A stretch of 64,000 bases of DNA from Carboxylicivirga longa (GTDB taxonomy: Bacteria > Bacteroidota > Bacteroidia > Bacteroidales > Marinilabiliaceae). Location of the stretch: contig NZ_JBNGOZ010000001.1 of NCBI RefSeq assembly GCF_050589825.1, forward strand, positions 310,001-374,000, read 5' to 3'. The position numbers and the translations under genes are program-made. The number at the start of each line of letters is the position of its first letter. Position 1 is the stretch's first letter. The notes under the pieces were generated by a model. It was not told the DNA's origin, did no database searches, and was given only the letters and a program-made list of their open reading frames with translations. Of this stretch, positions 1 to 8,407 are shown in pieces.

Positions 1-69
1 TTGAATTTTAATTTTTAACAGGAGTCTGAACTCAATACAAATTATACCATTCAATTTTTAAATATATTA

Positions 70-101
70 TTGTTAATTTTTATTAGAATTATATAATTTC
101 G
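70..101 (+). promoter_or_regulatory. possible promoter of the TPR-LuxR gene
   Basis: A TTG at 70-72 and a TAATTTCG at 94-101 resemble the Bacteroidota -33 (TTG) and -7 (TAnnTTTG, 7 of 8) elements at suitable spacing, 35 bp before the start codon. The region is very AT-rich, so a chance match is possible. Confidence 0.35.
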
Positions 102-135
102 GCACATTACCTTAGCTCTTATCAGTATTACATCT

Positions 136-1869
136 ATGAAGAAGTTATTATTAATTTGTTCTTTGTTAGTTTTAGTTAGTCAGTGGATAGTAAGTCAGGA
201 CAATGTTGCTAGTTTGATGCAGCAACTTAAAATTGCAACCGAGAGTGCAAAAAAAATACAATTATACTTGAAGTTATCAAGGGCACATTGGACTCTCGAT
301 TATGATAAAAGTAAGTTGTATGCACAACGGGCAACAGCTTTAGCTAAGGAGGAGAAGAATACCTTTGCGCTAGCTCAGAGTTACTCTTGCGTAGGCTCGT
401 TATATAATAATCATCAACAGTATATACCCGCCATCAGGAAGTTAGAAAAAGCCATTGCTTTGTACGATGAAGACTTTTGCTCGGAGGAGGTAGGCTATGA
501 CTACCTGCAACTGGCAGCCTCATATAAAAATATAGGTGATTACGCAACAGGTTTAGAAAGAGCCTTTAAGGCTAATGATATTTACATAAAGCTAAATGAT
601 CAGGATGGTTTGCGTCGAGTAAGCAATTTACTGGGTAGTTTGTATCGCTATTTGGGTAATTATGATAAGTCGATTTATTATTATTCAAAAAGCCTGGAAA
701 TTAGTGAACTGCAAGGATATCAACCGGGAATAGCAGCTGCATTAAACAATTGGGGGCTGGTGCATAAGTTGCAGGGAAATAGTAAGATGGCATTGGAGTG
801 CTATAAAAGAAGTGGAGCCATTGAAAAGAAATTGGGCGACAAGCGTGGAATGGGTATTTACTACAATAACGTTGGCATTATCTATATGGAAAAAGGGATG
901 CTGGATAGTGCGTTTGTTTATTTTAAAAGTGCCCAGGCTCTTCGAGAGGAAGTTGACGATGAGAAAGGAATGGCAAACGTATATGATAATTTTGGCGATT
1001 ATTATCAAAAGACCGGTAACCTAAAGAAGGCGGAAGAATATTATATTATGTGCATCGATCTTGCTCAAAAGCTTAATTTGGTCAGGCTTCAGGGGGTTGC
1101 CTATCAATCGCTTACAGATGTGTATAGGAAAAGCAATAACTATAAGGAAGCTTTTTGGGCTCATAAGCGTTTTAAACAGTTAAGCGATAGCTTGTATAAC
1201 ACTAATCGATTAATGGAGTATGCACAGCTGGAGATGCAAAATGAAATGAAAGAAAGCCACGCAGAGCAGGAGCTTAACGACCAACGGGAACACTTTATCT
1301 ATTGTGTAGTCATTGGTTTATTTCTGATTTTATTAATGGTTTTTATCATTCTTCACCAAAAGCAACGGGGTAATTCGATTCGGCAAAAGTTACGGGCAGC
1401 CAAATTAGTTGAGAAGCAGAAAGAGATTAAGTGCGCACTTGAGAGAAAAGATAAAGAGTTGGTGGCTTTTTCTATGAACATTGCTCAGTTTCATGAATTA
1501 AATTTATCGGTGATAAATAAGCTTGAAACAGCCATTGAAACTTTAAAAAAGGATAATAAGCCAATTATTCAAAATATTATTAATGAAATAAGATCCGATC
1601 TGAATCATAGTTCATGGGAGGAGTTTGAGTTACGCTTTTTACAAGTTCATCAAAGTTTTTATGATAATTTAATGAGTCAATTTCCTTCCTTATCGAAGAA
1701 TGAAAAACGCCTTTGTGCATTCTTAAGGTTAGATATGTCAACCAAGGAAATTTCTGCCATTACCGGGCAAACACCCCATACTGTTAACGTGGCAAGAACT
1801 CGTTTACGTAAAAAACTTAATCTGGTTAATACTGATGTTTCTTTGAATGAATTCCTGATTTCTTATTGA
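136..1869 (+). CDS. membrane-anchored TPR protein with C-terminal LuxR-type helix-turn-helix
   Basis: Probable transcriptional regulator of the Bacteroidota TPR-HTH type. A signal-like hydrophobic N-terminus (about residues 1-20) is followed by a long run of tetratricopeptide repeats (about 30-360) with typical alternating helices, then one membrane helix (about 387-408), a charged coiled-coil stretch (about 410-450) and a C-terminal LuxR/GerE-like HTH (about 520-570, with LSKNEKRLCAFLRL and STKEISAITG). The arrangement puts the TPRs in the periplasm and the DNA-binding domain in the cytoplasm. No kinase or receiver domain is seen. It lies 600 bp upstream of a SusC/SusD locus on the same strand and may control it. 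That link is inferred from position only. Confidence 0.85.
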   Translation: MKKLLLICSLLVLVSQWIVSQDNVASLMQQLKIATESAKKIQLYLKLSRAHWTLDYDKSKLYAQRATALAKEEKNTFALAQSYSCVGSLYNNHQQYIPAIRKLEKAIALYDEDFCSEEVGYDYLQLAASYKNIGDYATGLERAFKANDIYIKLNDQDGLRRVSNLLGSLYRYLGNYDKSIYYYSKSLEISELQGYQPGIAAALNNWGLVHKLQGNSKMALECYKRSGAIEKKLGDKRGMGIYYNNVGIIYMEKGMLDSAFVYFKSAQALREEVDDEKGMANVYDNFGDYYQKTGNLKKAEEYYIMCIDLAQKLNLVRLQGVAYQSLTDVYRKSNNYKEAFWAHKRFKQLSDSLYNTNRLMEYAQLEMQNEMKESHAEQELNDQREHFIYCVVIGLFLILLMVFIILHQKQRGNSIRQKLRAAKLVEKQKEIKCALERKDKELVAFSMNIAQFHELNLSVINKLETAIETLKKDNKPIIQNIINEIRSDLNHSSWEEFELRFLQVHQSFYDNLMSQFPSLSKNEKRLCAFLRLDMSTKEISAITGQTPHTVNVARTRLRKKLNLVNTDVSLNEFLISY

Positions 1870-2468
1870 TTGATATTCAATAATATGAATCTAATTGTAT
1901 GCTAAATGTATCACTCGCGTATTGTCATTGTATGCCATGATTTTTTAGACAGTTAGATTTTAGTATACATTTTCGCAGGGCACAGAACAACCAAAGCCCA
2001 ATGAAAATAAAAGTTAACAAATTCCATCCGCTTAAGATTCCTTTATCACTAAAGGAACATTTTGATGTACAAAAGCAAATTTTTTGTTTGAATTGTTTTT
2101 GTCTTACAACCTTAAGTTATAAATACTTTTTGATAGGAAATTATCTTTTATAATTCTTCTATTACCTATTAAGGAGGATCATATATCAACTTTCAATCAA
2201 AGTTGTTTTGACTCAACCTCTGCTGGCCAAAATTCTCAATAAGAATAATCCATCTTATAATCTGCACATTTCAATGAAGATTGTAATGAATATTTACCGA
2301 TTAACAAAAGTAAATAGCAGAATTACTGGCTCTAATGAATACTTCGCTGAGCTATTGATCATTTTCTTACCAAAATCAGTGTGTTCTAACGAGGGCACAT
2401 GTTAACAATAATGACATTAACAATATAATAAATTGATTAATGTTAATTCTTACTTTAAAATTTGAACT
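1870..2468. other. 599-bp AT-rich intergenic region upstream of the first SusC gene
   Basis: I see no convincing gene here. A 65-codon frame at 2208-2405 has no recognisable domain and a composition like the surrounding spacer. A purine-rich AAGGAGGA sits at 2171-2178 but is not followed by a credible start. The last 70 bp hold the repeats described as a candidate operator. The length suggests a long leader or regulatory region for the downstream SusC gene. Confidence 0.5.
2402..2458 (+). promoter_or_regulatory. candidate operator/promoter of the first SusC/SusD locus
   Basis: The 9-mer TTAACAATA occurs twice as an exact direct repeat (2402-2410 and 2417-2425). ATTAACA at 2416-2422 is mirrored by TGTTAAT at 2441-2447. 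A TACTTTAA at 2451-2458 resembles a TAnnTTTG -7 box just before the SusC start at 2469. The sequence pattern is seen directly. That it is a binding site, for instance for the upstream TPR-LuxR protein, is inference. Confidence 0.4.
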
Positions 2469-5465
2469 ATGAAGAAACTGCGATTATCATTATTTGTGTG
2501 TATGAGTTTGCTTGTATCACAAATATTCGCTCAAGGCCATTCTGTGTCTGGTAAAGTTACCGATAGTGATGGGATGGCACTACCGGGTGTTACTGTTGTA
2601 ATCAAGGGTACCACAGATGGTACAATAACCGATTACGATGGAAAATACCAAATCAATACACCTTCAGGACAAGAGACTTTGGTTTTCTCTTTTATTGGAT
2701 TTACGAAACTGGAGCAGCCCATTGAGGGTAAAACAATTGTTGATGTAGTTCTTGTAAGCGATATTGAGGAGATTGATGAGGTTATGGTGGTAGCCTATGG
2801 TACTACAAAGAAGGCCTCCTTTACCGGATCAGCCGCAGTTGTGAAGTCGGAAGATATCGATAAAGTGCCGGTTACTTCCGTTGAGAAAGCCTTGTCTGGA
2901 ACAATTGCGGGTGTAACGGTATCAGAAACAAGTGGTCAGCCCGGTTCTTATTCTGAAATTCGAATCCGAGGGCTGGGTTCTTTTGCCGCTTCTAATTCTC
3001 CGCTTTATGTAGTTGACGGAGTGCCGATCACCACCGGCGCAATGTCAGAGGGTGGAAACTTGATGTCTTCCATTCCTACAGGTGATATTGAAAGTATTAC
3101 CGTGTTAAAAGATGCAGCGGCAGCTTCGCTGTATGGTTCGCGGGCAGCTAATGGTGTCATTGTAATTACTACCAAACAAGGTAAAAAAGGTGTTACTAAA
3201 TACAACCTTAAGGCAAGTTACGGAATATCTGACTTTGCAGTAGATAACTACAAAGGGGTTAGTGGCGAAGATCATATCATGCTTCACAAAGAATCGTTGG
3301 AAAACTTTTTTGGTGCGGGGCATGAGGACGTTGATCATTATATGAATTTATATGAGTGGTATGAGCCCGAAGGTGGCTTTACCGATTGGTATGATCTCTT
3401 GTTTAGGAAAGGTGCTTCAAAAAACATTGAGCTTTCAGCCACCGGGGGTACCGACAAAACACAGTTTTATATCTCAGGAAGCATGCTGGATCAGGAAGGT
3501 TTAGCATTAAATTCTGATTTTAAGAGATATTCGGGCAGGATTAGATTGACACATAAGGTGAATGACAAATTTAATATAGGTGTTAATATTTTAACTTCTC
3601 ATACCGATCAGGATGTGGCCAATAACGGGACCAGTTACTTTAATCCATTTTATAATGTGAGCCGAAATACCTGGCCTACGGAAACGCCGTATGACGAAAA
3701 TGGCGAGTTAAAATACGAATTGGTCAATGCCGGTTATTATAACCTTCTGCGCGAATATGAATTAAACGAAAAAACGGCGCAAGTATTCAGAAGCATGAGT
3801 TCTGCTTATTTTGAGTACAAACCCATTACTTCGTTAACATTCAAATCAACCAATAGCTACGATTGGATAAATAACGACTATGTTCGTTATGGATCCCCTT
3901 CATCTCGCTCATTCGAAGATGTTAAGGGATATGTGTACAATAGCAATAGTAAAAGAAAACGCTTAACAACATCGAATCTAATCACTTTTGATAAAACATT
4001 GGCAGGTGAGCATAACATAAATGTGATTGGTGCCTTTGAAGCTGAAAGATATCAGGCAAGTAATTATGCGGCCGAAGGCGAAGGGCTGCCTAACGAGAGC
4101 TTAAAGGAGTTATCCGTTACGGCCATGCCTGTGGGTGCTTATGGCTATTCAAGTGCCTATACAATGGTCTCATACCTGTCCAGGGTGAATTATGATTTTA
4201 ATAATAAGTATTATCTGTCGGCCAGTCTCCGTAGAGATGGTAGCTCACGACTTGGTGTGAATGAAAGATGGGCCGACTTTTGGTCAGTTTCCGGTTCATG
4301 GCGACTGACAGAGGAGAACTTTCTGAAGGATCTCGAGTTTCTGGATGATTTAAAGATCAGGGCATCCTACGGAACCAATGGTACTCTACCTCCCGGGTAT
4401 TACGATCACCTGGCTCTTTACAGCTATGAAGAAAGTTATGATGGAAAAAATGCTGCTACAGAAGATCAAATTGACAGCCCCGACTTGACCTGGGAGAAAA
4501 ACAAAACCTTCAATATTGGTTTGGAATTTGGATTATTTAACAGGATTAGAGGGGGTGTTGAATATTTCGAGAGACATACGTCTGATTTAATAATGGATTT
4601 AGATTTAGCCCCTACCATTGGTGCTGGAAGTACCATGGTTAACATTGGTGAAATGAAAAATAAAGGGATTGAGGTTGAATTGCATACGGACAATATAGTG
4701 AAGGGTAATTTCAGATGGTCATCTACCTTTATTTTTTCCAGCGTGAGAAACGAAATTGTTAAGCTGGCAGGTGGCAAGGATATTATCGGATCATATTCCA
4801 TTCGCCGCGAAGGCCTGCCGTATTATTCTTATTTTCTACCAATTTGGGCCGGTGTTGATCCGGCAGATGGTTCGCCAATGTGGTATTTAGTTGATGAAGA
4901 TGGAAACGTCACCGATGAAGTGACACATGACTCCACCGTGGCAAGTAAAAATAAAGCCTATGCAGGTTCGGGTGAGCCAGATTTTTATGGAAGTATAGGA
5001 AATGAACTATCCTATAAAGGATTTAACCTGTCATTCATGTTCAATTACTCGGTAGGAGGAAAGATATGGTATAACTCGGGTTATAAGTCGTGGAACGATG
5101 GACGCAGTCCTAAATATGTTATTCAGGAAAGTCAGGTAGACCGCTGGCAAAAGCCAGGTGATATTGCCAAGCATCCGAAACGCATTTGGAATGGGAACAA
5201 TGGTTCCGATATCCGATCTACCCGATTTTTATTCGATAATAACTACCTGCGTTTAAAAGATATAACACTGTCGTATAACCTTCCCAGCTCATTGCTTAAC
5301 AGATACGGAATCGACAATATAAGGACCTATGTGCAGGGACGAAATCTATTGACGTTTGCGTCGCAAGACATTATGGATCCGGAACATGGAGGGGCCAGTG
5401 GATATGCTTATTTTGAGATGCCACCGGTGAAAACAATATCGTTTGGTATTGAAATTGGATTCTAG
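2469..5465 (+). CDS. SusC/RagA-family TonB-dependent outer-membrane transporter
   Basis: Imports oligosaccharides, or other ligands captured with its SusD partner, across the outer membrane using TonB energy. A signal peptide (about 1-21, ending FAQ) precedes a carboxypeptidase-regulatory-like beta-sandwich (about 25-105: VSGKVTDSDGMALPGVTVV). Then come the SusC signature around MVVAYGTTKKASFTG, the plug domain (about 115-235, with SIRIRG-like and LYVVDGVPI motifs) and a beta-barrel ending in a typical C-terminal strand (FGIEIGF). At 998 residues the length is normal. It is followed 30 bp later by SusD and then by an IPT lipoprotein, so the three probably form one operon. The ligand cannot be told, because no glycosidase lies in the operon. 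Confidence 0.95.
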   Translation: MKKLRLSLFVCMSLLVSQIFAQGHSVSGKVTDSDGMALPGVTVVIKGTTDGTITDYDGKYQINTPSGQETLVFSFIGFTKLEQPIEGKTIVDVVLVSDIEEIDEVMVVAYGTTKKASFTGSAAVVKSEDIDKVPVTSVEKALSGTIAGVTVSETSGQPGSYSEIRIRGLGSFAASNSPLYVVDGVPITTGAMSEGGNLMSSIPTGDIESITVLKDAAAASLYGSRAANGVIVITTKQGKKGVTKYNLKASYGISDFAVDNYKGVSGEDHIMLHKESLENFFGAGHEDVDHYMNLYEWYEPEGGFTDWYDLLFRKGASKNIELSATGGTDKTQFYISGSMLDQEGLALNSDFKRYSGRIRLTHKVNDKFNIGVNILTSHTDQDVANNGTSYFNPFYNVSRNTWPTETPYDENGELKYELVNAGYYNLLREYELNEKTAQVFRSMSSAYFEYKPITSLTFKSTNSYDWINNDYVRYGSPSSRSFEDVKGYVYNSNSKRKRLTTSNLITFDKTLAGEHNINVIGAFEAERYQASNYAAEGEGLPNESLKELSVTAMPVGAYGYSSAYTMVSYLSRVNYDFNNKYYLSASLRRDGSSRLGVNERWADFWSVSGSWRLTEENFLKDLEFLDDLKIRASYGTNGTLPPGYYDHLALYSYEESYDGKNAATEDQIDSPDLTWEKNKTFNIGLEFGLFNRIRGGVEYFERHTSDLIMDLDLAPTIGAGSTMVNIGEMKNKGIEVELHTDNIVKGNFRWSSTFIFSSVRNEIVKLAGGKDIIGSYSIRREGLPYYSYFLPIWAGVDPADGSPMWYLVDEDGNVTDEVTHDSTVASKNKAYAGSGEPDFYGSIGNELSYKGFNLSFMFNYSVGGKIWYNSGYKSWNDGRSPKYVIQESQVDRWQKPGDIAKHPKRIWNGNNGSDIRSTRFLFDNNYLRLKDITLSYNLPSSLLNRYGIDNIRTYVQGRNLLTFASQDIMDPEHGGASGYAYFEMPPVKTISFGIEIGF

Positions 5466-5495
5466 ATAGTGCTATATAAATTAAAATCAAGATAA

Positions 5496-6983
5496 ATGAA
5501 AAATATAAAGTTTATAATAAGCTTATTCATGCTTGCTTTGCTGACAGTAGTGCAATCATGTTCTGAGGATTTTCTGGTTGAGTATCCAACCGAGAAGCAA
5601 GCTCCCGGAGATATAAAGAAATTGGCCGATGTGGAGGTGGTGATGAATGGGGCGTATAACCTGATGCAGAGCGTCGGTTTTTTAAATAGTAATTTTATTA
5701 CCCGCAACGATATGCGGTCTGATGATATGCAGGTGCCTGACTTTGGCAGACTTGAGGATGAGTATCGTTATGATTATGATGAGCAAAACAGTGTATTGAG
5801 TATTTGGTCAACCCCTTATACGATCATCAGACAGGTCAATAATATTATTGCTATGCTCGAAGGTATGGAAACTGAATCAGCTGGCGACCAGGCTAAAAAA
5901 GATGATATGATAGGGCAATGCTTAGCCATAAGAGCCTTGGCGCACTTCTCACTTTGCAATTCGTATGGCTTACCCTATTCGCATAACGCAGGAGAGTCAT
6001 TGGGTGTTCCCATTGTTACCACAGTATTGCCAAAGGATGCTCAAGTAAAAAGAAGTACTGTAGCACAGGTATATGAACAAATTATCAAGGATCTGACAAC
6101 TGCCATACCATTGTTATCCGAGGCAAAGAAGGGCGGAAAAATAAATTCCTGGGCGGCCAAAACTTTGTTGGCGCGTGTGTTCTTGTATAAGGAAGATAAT
6201 GCTAAGGCTTATGAAACAGCCGTTGACGTGATTAAGGAAGGTCCTTATACCTTATTGAAAAGAAGTGAATACGTGGATGCCTGGGCTGAAGAATTTAATT
6301 CGGAATCGATTTTTTCATGTGTCAACAGTGCGGCCGATAATGGTGGTGGCAATTCAGTTGCCAACCTATCTGACCCTGAGGGGTATGGGCAGTTTATTGC
6401 ATCACAGGATTTAATTGATTTAGTGAATTCTGATCCTGATGATATTCGAAACGAAATGTTATACATCGATCAGCTAAGTGTGATGGGCGATCCAACAACT
6501 TATGGACGAGTACTTAAGTATCCCGGTATTGGCAATACAAAAGCGGTTGTTGTAGCGCATTTTGAAAGTGAAGGGGATCCAAAACCAGACTTAGTATCTG
6601 CAGCTACAACCAGTAATGTACCCATTTTCCGTTTGTCAGAACTTTACTTAATTGCTGCCGAAGCAGCTGTTAAAGGCGGCGGTGAGGATGCTGCCACCTA
6701 TTTAAATGCCATCGTTGAGCGGGCCAATCCGGCTGCATCAGTTGCAGAGGCAGATGTTACACTTGACAGGGTATTAACAGAACGAAGAAAAGAGTTAATG
6801 GCTGAAGGACACCGCTTTTTTGATCTGATTCGTAATAAGCGTGACATTGTTAGAACCGAGTGTGCTAGAACGGCCCATATGACAGCGCGCATGCATATTC
6901 CGTATGATGATTATCAGGTTGTGTTTGCCATTCCTTTAGAGGAGATATTAATTAATCCTTTAACACAGAATCCTGTTTACTAG
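5496..6983 (+). CDS. SusD/RagB-family outer-membrane lipoprotein
   Basis: Ligand-binding lid of the upstream SusC transporter. A lipoprotein signal peptide ends at Cys22 (VVQSC) and is followed by SEDFL, the usual acidic start of SusD proteins. The TPR-like SusD fold is indicated by the region around GQCLAIRALAHFSLCNSYG (about 143-161) and the C-terminal block with LSELYLIAAEA, VLTERRKELMAEGHRFFDL and a final IPLEEILINPLTQNPVY. The length (495 aa) is typical. It starts 30 bp after the SusC stop and precedes an IPT lipoprotein that takes the usual place of a surface glycan-binding protein. Confidence 0.95.
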   Translation: MKNIKFIISLFMLALLTVVQSCSEDFLVEYPTEKQAPGDIKKLADVEVVMNGAYNLMQSVGFLNSNFITRNDMRSDDMQVPDFGRLEDEYRYDYDEQNSVLSIWSTPYTIIRQVNNIIAMLEGMETESAGDQAKKDDMIGQCLAIRALAHFSLCNSYGLPYSHNAGESLGVPIVTTVLPKDAQVKRSTVAQVYEQIIKDLTTAIPLLSEAKKGGKINSWAAKTLLARVFLYKEDNAKAYETAVDVIKEGPYTLLKRSEYVDAWAEEFNSESIFSCVNSAADNGGGNSVANLSDPEGYGQFIASQDLIDLVNSDPDDIRNEMLYIDQLSVMGDPTTYGRVLKYPGIGNTKAVVVAHFESEGDPKPDLVSAATTSNVPIFRLSELYLIAAEAAVKGGGEDAATYLNAIVERANPAASVAEADVTLDRVLTERRKELMAEGHRFFDLIRNKRDIVRTECARTAHMTARMHIPYDDYQVVFAIPLEEILINPLTQNPVY

Positions 6984-7010
6984 TGATCCACTGAAATAAA
7001 AAATAGAGTT

Positions 7011-7101
7011 ATGAAACGAGCCATGGGCAAGCGTTGCCTATACAGAAGGATGATTATTTCCTGGCGAGTTCCATATGGCAAATGAAAGAAAATATAATCA
7101 C
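7011..7101 (+). promoter_or_regulatory. 5' leader element A, with a second copy at 56444-56534
   Basis: Two blocks, ATGAAACGAGCCAT (7011-7024) and GGCGAGTTCCATATGGCAA (7063-7081), recur almost exactly before the GH94 gene at 56444-56457 and 56494-56512, while the bases between them differ. The blocks can pair with each other (ATGAAACGAGCC with GGCGAGTTCCAT) apart from one A-C mismatch and a tandem G-A/A-G pair. An inner hairpin GGCAA-GCG-TTGCC lies at 7026-7038. In both copies the element ends about 20 bp before a CACATGAA start. It may be a cis-acting RNA. The mini-ORF starting at 7011 is not conserved in frame between the copies. Confidence 0.5.
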
Positions 7102-8310
7102 ATGAAAAATATGTATTCAAATAAATTACTCATCTTGTGTATGAGTATGCTGATAGTCTTTGGACTGTTTAGCGCTTGTGAAGAAGATAAGACTGAAGTT
7201 TTCTGGAATGATAAGCAGGCACCCACTTTAATCAGTATTTCCCCTGCCAGTGCAAAAGAGGGGAATGAAATAACCATTGAGGGTAAATATTTCTCATCAA
7301 CGGCCGATAATAAAGTGACACTTAACGGACTTGAGGCAGAGGTTACTGCGGCCAACCTTACTACGATTAAAGCCATTGTGCCTGAGGGTGCCACTTCCGG
7401 CGATATTGTTGTTAACAAGAATGGCATGGCTTCAAATAGTTTGCCTTGTACAATTGTGCCATTGGTTATTCCGACAGTAGCGTCAATTAGTCCCGAAAAG
7501 GGTAAGATAGGTGAAGAGGTTATTATTACCGGTACAGACTTCAGTACAACACCATCCGAAAACATTGTGAAATTTAATGGTACGGAAGCTACTGTAATCG
7601 AATCTACAGAAACTACAATTACTGCAAAAGTTCCACCAGGTGCAACTACTGGTAATGTGACCGTTACTAGAGATCGTGAATCGAATGGTGTTATGTTTAC
7701 GGTGAAAATATCATATAACTTTACGATGCAGATATCCGCAGATGAAGATGATGTGGAAGAAGGTGCCTTGAATGGCGCTATGGCACTGACCAGTAGCGAT
7801 TTGGAATTAGCAGAATACGATACCTGGGATGCCATATCCGGCACCGATCAAGGAGTGCAGACCATAGGTCTTCGTTTTAATGAGATTGCAATTCCCACAG
7901 GAGCCAGCATTCTATCTGCTTCAATTCAGTTTACTTGTGATGCTCCTGGAGCCGATGAAGCACAAATGACTATTTATGGTGAAAACACAGGCAATTCACA
8001 ACCGTTTACCGAAGAGGCTTATAATGTAACCCGGAGGTCAAAAACAACGGAAAATTCGGTTTGGGAAATTCCTGAATGGGAAGCTGCCGGAGATGCAGGT
8101 ATGGCTCAAAGAACCACTGAGTTAGCCGGTGTAGTGCAAGAAATAGTGGATCGTCAGGACTGGAGTTCGGGTAATAGTATGTCTTTCATTTTAGAACCAA
8201 GCGGTTCCAGTGTTAATGAAACAAGCAGTAAGGGAGGACGTGAAGCTGAAGCCGGAGTTGGTGATGATGCGGCTATTTTAACCATTATTTACGAATTGGA
8301 GTCGAATTAA
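7102..8310 (+). CDS. surface lipoprotein with two IPT/TIG domains and a C-terminal beta-sandwich
   Basis: Probable surface glycan-binding protein of the SusC/SusD locus. I chose the ATG at 7102 rather than 7075 because it starts a clean lipoprotein signal peptide ending LFSAC with the lipid cysteine at residue 26. Two IPT/TIG immunoglobulin-like domains follow: one from PTLISISPASAKEGNEITI to about residue 120, the next from PTVASISPEKGKIGEEVII to about 205. The last 200 residues (QTIGLRFNEIAIPTGA, VVQEIVDRQDWSSGN, AAILTIIYE) resemble the secreted beta-sandwich module often used for carbohydrate binding. That last assignment is tentative. Many SusE/F-position proteins have this build. The ligand is unknown. 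Confidence 0.8.
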   Translation: MKNMYSNKLLILCMSMLIVFGLFSACEEDKTEVFWNDKQAPTLISISPASAKEGNEITIEGKYFSSTADNKVTLNGLEAEVTAANLTTIKAIVPEGATSGDIVVNKNGMASNSLPCTIVPLVIPTVASISPEKGKIGEEVIITGTDFSTTPSENIVKFNGTEATVIESTETTITAKVPPGATTGNVTVTRDRESNGVMFTVKISYNFTMQISADEDDVEEGALNGAMALTSSDLELAEYDTWDAISGTDQGVQTIGLRFNEIAIPTGASILSASIQFTCDAPGADEAQMTIYGENTGNSQPFTEEAYNVTRRSKTTENSVWEIPEWEAAGDAGMAQRTTELAGVVQEIVDRQDWSSGNSMSFILEPSGSSVNETSSKGGREAEAGVGDDAAILTIIYELESN

Positions 8311-8341
8311 TACCGATATATAACTTCATTATTAAATCTAT

Positions 8342-8382
8342 AAAAAGGGAAGCCTCTGAATCACGAAGAGGCTTCCCTTTTT
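8342..8382. terminator. bidirectional rho-independent terminator
   Basis: A perfect 16-bp inverted repeat (8342-8357 and 8367-8382) around a 9-nt loop, with GGGAAGCCTCT/AGAGGCTTCCC as GC core and A5/T5 flanks. It lies between the convergent IPT lipoprotein gene and the tricorn-like gene and can serve both. Confidence 0.9.
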
Positions 8383-8407
8383 AAAGTAACATATTTATTG
8401 TTTCTCA

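Noticed and set aside
2208..2405. 65-codon frame in the gap before the first SusC gene
   Set aside because: No signal, domain or convincing ribosome binding site; begins with a non-ATG start and has spacer-like composition.
7011..7084. Possible small peptide starting MKRAMGKRC before the IPT lipoprotein
   Set aside because: The second copy of the element (56444) begins MKRA but then reads in a different frame relative to the conserved 3' block, so a conserved peptide is not supported.
7098..7844. 248-codon open frame on the minus strand over the IPT lipoprotein gene
   Set aside because: It is the antisense of a well-supported gene; its translation has no domain pattern and is rich in Ser/Val/Ile as expected from the opposite frame.
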